Positions 17,070 to 24,151 of a stretch of 64,000 nucleotides of DNA are shown here, one piece after another. Numbering within the stretch: position 1 is the stretch's first letter; each line of letters begins with the position of its first letter. The position numbers and the translations under genes are program-made. Source of the DNA: Sphingomonas sp. C3-2 (GTDB lineage Bacteria > Pseudomonadota > Alphaproteobacteria > Sphingomonadales > Sphingomonadaceae); the NCBI RefSeq assembly GCF_033025475.1, contig NZ_CP130322.1:1717001-1781000 (forward strand). The letters run 5' to 3'. The notes beneath the pieces were generated by a model. That model made no database searches, was not told where the DNA came from, and saw nothing but the letters and a program-made list of their open reading frames with translations.

Positions 17070-17843
17070 ATGACGCAGACTTTTGAAGGTAAGATCGCAG
17101 TCGTTTCGGGTGGCAGCGAAGGGATTGGCCTTGCCACCGCAACGATGCTTGCCAAGCGCGGCGCGCATGTGACGATCATCGCCCGTCGCCCCGAAAAGCT
17201 CGAGGCCGCCAAGGCCGCGATCGAAGCCCAAGGCGGCAAGGTCGACACCGTTTCGCTCGATATCAGCGATGCCGAAGCCTATGGCGCGGCGATTGCCGAC
17301 GTGGCCGAAAAGCATGGCCGCATCGATTGCCTCGTCAACAACGCCCCCTCGGTCGCCTACAGCGCGATCGCCGATGCGAGCCTTGAAAGCTGGCGCCAGG
17401 ATTTCCGCGTGAACGCCGAAGCCGTGTTCCTCGGCACCAAGGCGGCAATGGCATCGATGGCCAAGACTGGCGGCGGCTCGATCGTCAACATCTCGTCCAC
17501 CTGCGGCATCCGCGCGGCACCGGGCATGGCCAGCTATTCGGCGTCGAAGGCCGCGCTGATCCAGTTCACCGCCGTCGCCGCGATGGAAGGCGCGCGCCAG
17601 GGCATCCGCGTCAACACGATCGTCCCCGGCCAGGTGAACACCCCCGCCAACCAGGCATTCACCGATGCCGCGCCCGAACTGGCAGAAAGAATCGCCGACA
17701 CCATCCCGGCCGGCCGCAGCGGCCAGCCCGATGAACTGGCCGAAGCGATCCTGTTCCTGCTGTCGGACGCAGCATCGTACGTCACCGGCGTCGCGCTGCC
17801 GGTGGACGGCGGCAAGGCTGCCCAGCTGTACATGCCCAGCTGA
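17070..17843 (+). CDS. Short-chain dehydrogenase/reductase
   Basis: 257-residue SDR with SGGSEGIGLA as nucleotide loop (13-22), LVNNAP, catalytic Ser in NISSTCG and YSASK. The residue run IARRPEK after the second strand (Arg-rich) suggests NADP preference. It has the typical SDR end VTGVALPVDGG. It sits 28 nt after the flavoenzyme and 5 nt before the NTF2-fold gene, so it belongs to the same transcription unit. Confidence 0.92.
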   Translation: MTQTFEGKIAVVSGGSEGIGLATATMLAKRGAHVTIIARRPEKLEAAKAAIEAQGGKVDTVSLDISDAEAYGAAIADVAEKHGRIDCLVNNAPSVAYSAIADASLESWRQDFRVNAEAVFLGTKAAMASMAKTGGGSIVNISSTCGIRAAPGMASYSASKAALIQFTAVAAMEGARQGIRVNTIVPGQVNTPANQAFTDAAPELAERIADTIPAGRSGQPDELAEAILFLLSDAASYVTGVALPVDGGKAAQLYMPS

Positions 17844-17848
17844 TCGCC

Positions 17849-18472
17849 ATGGCCGATACCGAACTCCTCGCCCGGATCGACCGGCTCGAATCGCTCGAGC
17901 AGATCCGCCAGCTGCCCGCGCGCTATGCGCTCTGCCTCGACATGCGCGATATCGACGCCATGGCCGGCCTGTTCACGCCCGACGTTCGCGTCGGGCGGGA
18001 CAAGACGGGCCGTGACGCGCTGCGCGACTATCTCGACGAGACGATGCGCGTCCAGTTCACCGGTACGTCGCACCATGTTGGCGGGCATGTCATCGAATTC
18101 GACAGCCCCGACCGCGCGCGCGGCGTCGTCTATTCGAAGAACGAGCATGAGACCGGCCCCGAATGGGTGATCATGCAGATGATGTATATCGACGACTATG
18201 TGCGCGTCGACGGCCGCTGGCATTTCGAACGGCGCCTGCCGCTCTATTGGTATGCGACCGACCTCAACAAGCCGCCGATCGGCGACAAGAAGATGCGCTG
18301 GCCGGGCCGCGAACCCTATGACGGCGGCTTCCACAAGCTGTTCCCGAGCTGGGATGCGTTCTGGAACCGCAAGGGCGCGCCCGAAGGCCCCGTTGCCGCC
18401 CCCGCGCCGTTCGACGAATTTCTGAAAACCATGCGGGGTTCTGCCGATGCCCCGCGCGTAAAGGTACGTTGA
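17849..18472 (+). CDS. NTF2/SnoaL-fold protein (possible dehydratase or isomerase)
   Basis: 207 residues. The first 150 form a SnoaL_4/NTF2-like cone: LEQIRQLPARYALCLDMRDIDAMAGLFTPD, then DETMRVQFTGTSHHVGGHVIEF, and strands ending GRWHFERRLPLYWY. Such folds include ketosteroid isomerase and sphingomonad 7-alpha-hydroxysteroid dehydratase. A catalytic His/Asp pair could come from the SHHVGGH and D-rich segments, but I cannot assign it. A Pro/Trp-rich 50-residue tail extends beyond the fold. The stop overlaps the next start (TGATG). Confidence 0.8.
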   Translation: MADTELLARIDRLESLEQIRQLPARYALCLDMRDIDAMAGLFTPDVRVGRDKTGRDALRDYLDETMRVQFTGTSHHVGGHVIEFDSPDRARGVVYSKNEHETGPEWVIMQMMYIDDYVRVDGRWHFERRLPLYWYATDLNKPPIGDKKMRWPGREPYDGGFHKLFPSWDAFWNRKGAPEGPVAAPAPFDEFLKTMRGSADAPRVKVR

Positions 18473-19542
18473 TGCCCACTTTGTTTGATCCGGTGCGCCT
18501 TGGCGCGATCGAGATGGCCAACCGCGTCGTGATGGCGCCGATGACGCGCAGCCGCGCCGATGACGGCGACATTCCCGGCGACATGGTGGCCGAATATTAC
18601 GCCCAGCGCGCCAGCGCCGGGCTGATCATCACCGAAGGCGCGCAGCCTTCGGCCGATGGCAAGGGCTATTGCCGAACCCCCGGCCTGTTCAACGAGGCGC
18701 AGGTGGAAGCCTGGGCCAAGGTGAATGCGGGCGTGCACGCCAAGGGCGGCCGCATCGTGCTGCAGGTGATGCATGTCGGCCGGATTGCCAGCGCGCTGAA
18801 CAAGGACGCGGGCACGCGCACCGTCGCCCCCTCGGCCATCCAGGCGCAGGGCAAGATCTTCACCGATGTCGAGGGCATGGTGCCCTTCGACATGCCCGAG
18901 GAACTGACGACCGCCGAAGTGGCCGAAGTGATCGCCGAGCTGGGCCGCTGCGCCAAGCTGGCCAAGCAGGCCAATTTCGACGGTGTCGAGCTGCACTGCG
19001 CATCGGGCTATCTGCCGATGCAGTTCCTGTCGACCGGCACCAATACGCGCACCGACCAATATGGCGGCCCGGTTGAAAACCGCATCCGCTTCGCGGTCGA
19101 GGCGATCGACGCGATGGCGGCCGAAATCGGCGCCGACCGCGTCGGTTTCCGCATTGCGCCGGGCAATCCGTTCAACGACCTGCACGACGACAACCACCCC
19201 GAGACCTATGCCGCGCTGCTCGATGCGCTCGACGGCAAGGGCCTGGCCTATTGCCATCTCGTCGACATGCATCTCGACTGGCTCGACAGCCGCGCGCTGC
19301 TCGCCAAGCACTGGTCGGGACCGACGATCCTGAACGAGAGCATCGAACTGCCCGAGGCGCAGGAACTGGTGGCCAAGGGCGGCGCGGACGCGGTGTCGTT
19401 CGGCCGATTCTACATCGCCAACCCCGATCTGGTCGAACGCTTCCGCGACGGGCTACCGCTCGCGACCTTCGGGTCGAAGGCGCTCTATGCCGGTGGAGCC
19501 GAGGGCTATATCGACTTCCCGCCGCACGGGGCCGACGCCTGA
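18472..19542 (+). CDS. Old Yellow Enzyme family NADH:flavin oxidoreductase
   Basis: 356-residue TIM-barrel FMN ene-reductase: LGAIEMANRVVMAPMTRSRA at the N terminus, LQVMHVGR near 97-104, HCASGYLPMQFLS at 175-187, and NTRTDQYGGPVENRIRF. In characterised members the substrate carbonyl is held by a His-x2-Asn or His-x2-His pair; here it is His175-x2-Ser178, while the proton-donor Tyr180 is kept. It would reduce an activated C=C bond, as expected for an enone made by the neighbouring dehydrogenases. The ATG at 18472 overlaps the preceding stop by 1 nt and follows AAGG by 7 nt. Confidence 0.92.
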   Translation: MPTLFDPVRLGAIEMANRVVMAPMTRSRADDGDIPGDMVAEYYAQRASAGLIITEGAQPSADGKGYCRTPGLFNEAQVEAWAKVNAGVHAKGGRIVLQVMHVGRIASALNKDAGTRTVAPSAIQAQGKIFTDVEGMVPFDMPEELTTAEVAEVIAELGRCAKLAKQANFDGVELHCASGYLPMQFLSTGTNTRTDQYGGPVENRIRFAVEAIDAMAAEIGADRVGFRIAPGNPFNDLHDDNHPETYAALLDALDGKGLAYCHLVDMHLDWLDSRALLAKHWSGPTILNESIELPEAQELVAKGGADAVSFGRFYIANPDLVERFRDGLPLATFGSKALYAGGAEGYIDFPPHGADA

Positions 19543-19543
19543 G

Positions 19544-20041
19544 ATGAGCGACACGGAGGCGCGCCTCGCCGCCCTTGAGGCCGAAGTCCGGGCGCTGCGC
19601 GATCATATCGAGATCGCGCAGGTCATCGCCCGCTACGGCCCGCTTGCCGACAGCGCGGACACGCTGGACGGTGGCATGGCGACGGGCGCCCTCTGGGCCG
19701 AAGACGGCGTCTATGATCTTGGCGGGGGCTGGGAAGGCCAGGGCCCCGCCGGGATTGCCGGGCTGCTCGACAATGACGTCCACCGCGCGCTGGTGCGCGA
19801 CGGCGCGGCGCATATCCCGAGCGCGCCGCGCATCGTGCTGGACGGCGACCGGGCGACCGCGCTCAACTACACGCGCGTGTACAAGCACGAAAACGGCACG
19901 TTTTCGGTGTGGCGGGTTTCGGTCAACCGCTGGGAACTGGCGCGCGGGGATGCGGGCTGGAAGATCGTCCGCCGGACGAACCGGCTGCTCGACGGCAATG
20001 ACGAGGCGCGCGGGCTGTTGCGCACCGCGCGCGAGAATTAA
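19544..20041 (+). CDS. NTF2/SnoaL-fold protein
   Basis: 165 residues, beginning MSDTEARLAALEAEVRALRDHIEIAQVIARYGPLAD (I chose the ATG at 19544, 1 nt after the OYE stop, over an upstream in-frame start inside OYE). A SnoaL_4-type pattern follows: LWAEDGVYDLGGGWEGQG, HIPSAPRIVLDGDRATALNYTRVY and RWELARGDAGWKIVRRTNRLL. The N-terminal heptad-like LAALEAEVRALRDHI may dimerise. Its role is unassigned; a second isomerase/dehydratase of the same pathway is the most economical guess. Its stop codon shares the TTAA with the convergent gene. Confidence 0.8.
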   Translation: MSDTEARLAALEAEVRALRDHIEIAQVIARYGPLADSADTLDGGMATGALWAEDGVYDLGGGWEGQGPAGIAGLLDNDVHRALVRDGAAHIPSAPRIVLDGDRATALNYTRVYKHENGTFSVWRVSVNRWELARGDAGWKIVRRTNRLLDGNDEARGLLRTAREN

Positions 20042-20343
20042 GCCGCGGGCTCGACCGCGAAGAGCGTGACCCCGGCATATTTGGGATCGTTCGCATCGAA
20101 GATCGATTCGGGCGTGAACGGACGGTCCACCAGTTCGACCTCGGACAAGCCGGTGAGCTTGTAGGTTCCCACCTTGGGCTCGCGCGGGGGCTTGCCATCG
20201 CGCTCGACGGTCACTGCGTCGAGATGCAGTTCGCCGTGCTTGGTGTAGAGGATATGGGGCGCCATGATCGCCGACTGGCGATTATAGGTGGCACGGATAC
20301 ATTTGTGCAGCGCGATCGCTTCCAGGAGGACCTTGGTCGGCAT
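20038..20343 (-). CDS. Small protein with WYL-like domain
   Basis: 101 residues. The pattern LLEAIALHKCIRATYNRQ followed by PHILYTKHGELHLDAVTVERDG and YKLTGLSEVELVDRPFTP resembles the SH3-like WYL domain that in other proteins senses ligands or nucleotides. No helix-turn-helix precedes it, so if this is correct it is a stand-alone WYL protein. The ATG at 20343 has no good ribosome site. Convergent with the NTF2 gene, sharing TTAA as both stop codons. The assignment is by eye and uncertain. Confidence 0.5.
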   Translation of the reverse strand: MPTKVLLEAIALHKCIRATYNRQSAIMAPHILYTKHGELHLDAVTVERDGKPPREPKVGTYKLTGLSEVELVDRPFTPESIFDANDPKYAGVTLFAVEPAA

Positions 20344-20528
20344 GGCGCGCGAAATGACCCAAAAAGACCGGACAATCAACCTTATTGTGCAGTGCGGCAA
20401 CAATCGCACCGATTGATGCGCGACACCGGAAGATTCTTCTAGCCGCCAGCAGGATCGCGACCGAATCGGATATGGAATGCCGGCATTTCGATCTTTCGGC
20501 GCACGATCCACTCGATTAGGCTGGACGC

Positions 20529-21184
20529 ATGATGATGACGCTGATTGCCGCCGCGCTGCTCGCCACGGCCCCCAATGCCGCCCAGACCCCGCCCGCGCCG
20601 ACGGCCCCCGCCGCCGAAGCGGTCGCGCCTGCGCCCACCGCGCAGGAAGAGCCGGTGACCGTGCGGCTGGAAACCAGCCTTGGGGCGATCGTGATCGCGC
20701 TCGACCCGGTGCATGCGCCCGTGACGACCGCCAATTTCCTGCGCTATGTCGACCAGAACCGGCTGGCGGGCACCGGATTTTACCGCGCGATGCAGGTGGG
20801 CGAAGGGGGGCTGATTCAGGGGGGCACCGCAATGAGCCGAAGCACACATTGCCGCCGATCGCGCATGAGCCGACGAGCCAGACCGGGCTGAAGCATCTCG
20901 ATGGAACGATCTCGATGGCGCGCTATGCCCCCGGGTCGGCAGCGGGCGATTTCTTCATCGCGGTCGGCGACCTGCCCTCGCTCGATGCCAACCCGGACGC
21001 CGAGGGCGACAATCTGGGTTTTGCGGCCTTTGGCCGGGTGGTCGAGGGGATGGACGTGGTGAAGCGCATCCTGGCGGCCCCGACATCACCCACCGAGGGC
21101 GAGGGCGTGATGCGTGGGCAGATGATCGCCGAGCCGGTAAAGATCCTCGCGGCCATGCGCACAAAAAAAACGCCGGAGCGCTGA
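20529..21184 (+). pseudogene. Secreted cyclophilin-type peptidyl-prolyl isomerase, frameshifted
   Basis: The first frame runs from ATG 20529 and encodes a signal peptide (MMMTLIAAALLATAPNAAQ), a Pro/Ala linker and the cyclophilin start VTVRLETSLGAIVIALDP ... GLIQGGT. The remainder, NEPKHTLPPIAHEPTSQTG through AEPVKILAAM, continues in the -1 frame. The break is pinned to 20827-20830, where GGCACC-GC-AATGAG lacks one base compared with the expected Thr-Arg-Asn codons; loss of a C from a C run is the simplest cause. It is either a recent mutation or an assembly error. An intact cytoplasmic paralogue lies at 35448. Confidence 0.88.
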
Positions 21185-21195
21185 GCGCCCCGGCG
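21163..21195 (-). terminator. Intrinsic terminator of the SDR gene at 21238
   Basis: On the minus strand CGCCGGGGCGC pairs with GCGCTCCGGCG (11 bp, one G-T) with a 3-nt loop and is followed by eight T. It is embedded in the 3' end of the cyclophilin reading frame: the A run encodes Lys-Lys and the cyclophilin TGA is in the loop. Confidence 0.9.
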
Positions 21196-21237
21196 AGCAA
21201 AGGACGGGCGGCGCAGGAGACCGCCCTGCCCCCGCTA

Positions 21238-22068
21238 TCAGATCATGTACGACCCGCCATTGGCGGCATAGAGCGCGCCGGTGACGAAGCTGGCGTCGTC
21301 GCTGGCGAGGAACGCCACGACCGAAGCCACTTCCGACGGGTTCGCCATGCGGCCAAGCGGCACTGCGGCCGCGAGCGAAGCACGCCATTCGGCCGAGATA
21401 TTCTGCATGATCGGCGTGTCCGTCGGGCCCGGGGCGACGGCGTTGACGCGGATGTTGCGCGGCGCGAGTTCGCGCGCGAGCTGGCGTGCAAGGCCGATGA
21501 CCGCGGTCTTCGACGCGACATAATGCGGGCTGCCTTCGCCCGATGCGGCCGAGGTGGAGCTGATATGGACGATCGAGCCGCCATTGCCCTTTTCCGCCAT
21601 CACGCGGACGACCGCGCGGGTGCAGAAAAAGGCGCCGTCGAGATTGACGGCCACGACGCGGCGCCAGCCATCGTCTTCCATGTGGATGAGCTGATCGACG
21701 GGTTTGCGCGAGCTGCCCTTTTCGGCGATCTCGGCATCGCGTTCGGCCATTGCGGCGTAGAATTTGTCGCTGCCATCGCCCGCCGCCGCACCGATGCCGG
21801 CATTGTTGACGAGGATATCGATCGTGCCGAACGCCGATGCGGTTTCGGCGACGACCGCATCGACGGCCTTGCTGTCGGTCACGTCGAGCTTGAAGGCGAG
21901 GTGCTGATCGGGGTTTTCGAACGAGGCCTTGGCTGCTTCGGCAGCGGCAACGTCCATATCGCACAGCGCAACGCGCGCACCATCGGCGGCGAGCCGTTCG
22001 GCAATGGCGCGGCCAATGCCCTGCGCGGCGCCAGTGACGAGCGCCGTCTTACCTTCCAATCTCTTCAT
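21238..22068 (-). CDS. Short-chain dehydrogenase/reductase
   Basis: 276-residue SDR with TGAAQGIGRAIA, LVNNAGIG, Ser in HISSTSAAS, YVASK and the end VTGALYAANGGSYMI. A 25-residue insertion (GDGSDKFYAAMAERDAEIAEKG) after NNAGIG distinguishes it from the others in this island. The ATG at 22068 is preceded by GGAGG at 5 nt, so the longer in-frame starts at 22089 and 22137 are not used. A half-site TACGCAA occurs about 100 nt upstream (22169). Confidence 0.92.
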   Translation of the reverse strand: MKRLEGKTALVTGAAQGIGRAIAERLAADGARVALCDMDVAAAEAAKASFENPDQHLAFKLDVTDSKAVDAVVAETASAFGTIDILVNNAGIGAAAGDGSDKFYAAMAERDAEIAEKGSSRKPVDQLIHMEDDGWRRVVAVNLDGAFFCTRAVVRVMAEKGNGGSIVHISSTSAASGEGSPHYVASKTAVIGLARQLARELAPRNIRVNAVAPGPTDTPIMQNISAEWRASLAAAVPLGRMANPSEVASVVAFLASDDASFVTGALYAANGGSYMI

Positions 22069-22391
22069 CCAATCCTCCGTATGGGGCATTGTTGCCCCGA
22101 TCCTGTCCGTTGGCGCGCACCCGACATTGCCTGGCACTGACCGATATGGCGGTACGCCCTTTCTTAACTACGCAAAATAACCTTAGCAACTTTTCAAATC
22201 ATCGCTTTGCGTTAATAATGCCAATTGCAATCGCGCGCATATGGCCTAATCGGAATCTAGATTCCGTTATTGCCGCGCGGCCGATAGGCTCTTGACGAAA
22301 GACAGGCCAAACCCGCAGCACGGCGCAACAGGTTGAAACACCAGTGTCATGATTGCGGGCGGACAGGGATTTCCGGCCGGCATTAGGGGGA

Positions 22392-22886
22392 ATGACAGCA
22401 TTGAGGCGGACGACGAACAAGGACGCAGCACCGCATTACCAGTTCGACGAGATCGACCGATCGATCGTCGCGCTGCTGCGGGACAATGGCCGCGCCACCA
22501 ATCAGCAGATCGCCAAGAAGCTCGATCTGGCACCCGCCACCGTATCGTCGCGCATCAAGCGCATGGAAGCCGCCAATGCGCTGTGCGTGGTCGCGGTGTC
22601 CGACTTTGCCGCGCATGGCTATGACGTTTTGATCGAACTGTGCATCCAGGTGGAAAAGCGCTCCGCCGCCGCGGTGGGCGAGGAACTGGCGGCGCTGCCC
22701 GAAGTGTTCGCCGCGCATGTCGTGACCGGCGCGCACGAGATCGACCTGCTGATCGCGCTCCACAGCCTCGACGAACTGCCCGAGCTTTACGGACGGATCA
22801 GCCAGATCCAGGGCATCCGCACCATGACGCCGGCGATTGCCGTCGACACGGTGAAATATGAATTCGACCTGGCCCCCCTTTCCTGA
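22392..22886 (+). CDS. Lrp/AsnC family transcriptional regulator
   Basis: 164 residues. N-terminal winged HTH: FDEIDRSIVALLRDNGRATNQQIAKKLDLAPATVSSRIKRME; C-terminal RAM (effector/oligomerisation) domain: LIELCIQVEKRSAAAVGEELAALPEVFAAHVVTGAHEIDLLIAL. The start is uncertain: ATG at 22392 is immediately after AGGGGG, and a TTG nine bases on has better spacing. It is followed after 12 nt by a second regulator of the same family. Candidate regulator of the dyads in this island. Confidence 0.9.
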   Translation: MTALRRTTNKDAAPHYQFDEIDRSIVALLRDNGRATNQQIAKKLDLAPATVSSRIKRMEAANALCVVAVSDFAAHGYDVLIELCIQVEKRSAAAVGEELAALPEVFAAHVVTGAHEIDLLIALHSLDELPELYGRISQIQGIRTMTPAIAVDTVKYEFDLAPLS

Positions 22887-22898
22887 GCTGGCACCGAC

Positions 22899-23405
22899 AT
22901 GGCAAAACCCACGCTTGACGATCTCGATCGCAAACTCATCGACCTGCTGGCCAAGGACGCGCGCGTCAGCAACCGGCAGATCGCGGCCAAGCTCGACGTT
23001 ACCGAGGGCACGGTGCGCGCGCGCATCAAGCGGCTGCAGCAGGAAAATTTGATCCGCTTCACCGCGATCACCGGCATCACCACGCTACGACTGCTGCGCC
23101 CCTTCTTCGTCTATGTCTCCGCCGATCCCGCCAAGGTGCGCCCGCTCGCCGAAGAGATTGCCGGATTGCCGCAGATCCACGCGGTGCTGACCACGCTGGG
23201 CCGCCACAATATCCTTGTCATCGGGCTGTTCGCCGATCTGGAAGATGTGATGACCACCGCAACCCAGCGTATCGTCGAGCTTCCCGGCGTCTATAATGTC
23301 GAAACCTCAATCGCGGTTTCGACTCTGAAGTATAATCCACGCGTGGTGCGGATCACCGGAACCCCGCCGCACATGGATGAAAATGACGAAGAAGCCGAGG
23401 GTTGA
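22899..23405 (+). CDS. Lrp/AsnC family transcriptional regulator
   Basis: 168 residues: HTH LDDLDRKLIDLLAKDARVSNRQIAAKLDVTEGTVRARIKRLQ, then a RAM domain with LLRPFFVYVSADPAKVRPLAEEIAGLP and GRHNILVIGLFADL. The acidic tail MDENDEEAEG is unusual for the family. Two such regulators in tandem may form mixed oligomers. A dyad copy lies 40 nt downstream, before the flavin reductase. Confidence 0.9.
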   Translation: MAKPTLDDLDRKLIDLLAKDARVSNRQIAAKLDVTEGTVRARIKRLQQENLIRFTAITGITTLRLLRPFFVYVSADPAKVRPLAEEIAGLPQIHAVLTTLGRHNILVIGLFADLEDVMTTATQRIVELPGVYNVETSIAVSTLKYNPRVVRITGTPPHMDENDEEAEG

Positions 23406-23444
23406 AACGCGAACACGCGGAATCGGCCAGAACAACCTCCATCT

Positions 23445-23474
23445 TGCGTAATTCAGCGGTTCATGCGATACGAA
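23445..23474. promoter_or_regulatory. Operator candidate upstream of the flavin reductase (dyad copy 5)
   Basis: TGCGTA at 23445-23450 and TACGAA at 23469-23474, spacer 18 nt; this is one of the best-matching copies. It ends 24 nt before the flavin reductase start. Confidence 0.6.
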
Positions 23475-23497
23475 ATTGAATGAGAGAGGAGATCGCA

Positions 23498-24040
23498 ATG
23501 GCCAGCCCGGCCCCCGCCAGTGAAGCGCAAGACGTGACGCAGACCGCCCCGATCGCCGCCGCGGACAATACCGCAGCGCTTGGCGCGGACTTCAAGCAGG
23601 CGATGCGCCGGCTTGCCGCCAGCGTTTCGGTGATCACCGCGCGCGAAGAGGGCGAACCCCGCGGCATTGCGGCCACCGCCGTGACCTCGCTGACCGTCGA
23701 TCCGCCGGCGATGATCGTCTGCGTCAACCAGTCGGCCAGCATCCACCCCGCGCTCGCGATCGGCGCGCCGATCTGCATCAACCTGCTCCACCAGCAGCAC
23801 CGCGAGGTTTCGGGCGCCTTTGGCGGCATGATCGCGTGCGACAACAAGTTCGACCATGGCGAATGGCAGGACGACGAACGCGGCATCCCCTATCTGGTCG
23901 ATGCGCAGTCGAACATCTTCGCGACCGTCGAGCAGATGACGCCCTATGGCTCGCACTCGATCATCATCGCGCGCGTCGCCGGGGTGCGCAACCGCGACGA
24001 TATCGCCCCGCTGATCTTCCAGAATGGTGGCTATCTTTAA
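23498..24040 (+). CDS. Flavin reductase domain protein (HpaC-like)
   Basis: 180 residues of the FMN-binding split-barrel flavin reductase family: FKQAMRRLAASVSVITAREEGEPRGIAATAVTSLTVDPPAMIVCVN and HREVSGAFGG are typical, with GSHSIIIARVAGV near the end. It would use NAD(P)H to reduce free flavin for a two-component monooxygenase. No such monooxygenase is in the window, and without an iron-sulfur domain it is not a conventional Rieske reductase. The ATG at 23498 follows GAGGAGA by 6 nt; an earlier ATG at 23480 is not preferred. Confidence 0.88.
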   Translation: MASPAPASEAQDVTQTAPIAAADNTAALGADFKQAMRRLAASVSVITAREEGEPRGIAATAVTSLTVDPPAMIVCVNQSASIHPALAIGAPICINLLHQQHREVSGAFGGMIACDNKFDHGEWQDDERGIPYLVDAQSNIFATVEQMTPYGSHSIIIARVAGVRNRDDIAPLIFQNGGYL

Positions 24041-24151
24041 AGCCTGCGTTCATCGCAGGACTTGAATTAACTGGACATATGCCCCCAGATCGGGGCGGAA
24101 TTAGCGCCCCCCCCAATGCGGGAGTCGCGAAAAGGACTGAGGAGAGAGTTT

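Noticed and set aside
22169-22214. Dyad copy ahead of the SDR at 22068
   Set aside because: Only one clear half-site (TACGCAA at 22169) exists; the TTGCGTTA at 22207 is in the everted order and at the wrong distance, so I list it only as a half-site.
24041-24151. A sixth dyad copy ahead of the second Rieske gene
   Set aside because: TGCGTT is present near 24047 but the partner half-site at 17-18 nt (TAACTG) does not match TACGMA; the gene may instead be read from the flavin reductase promoter.
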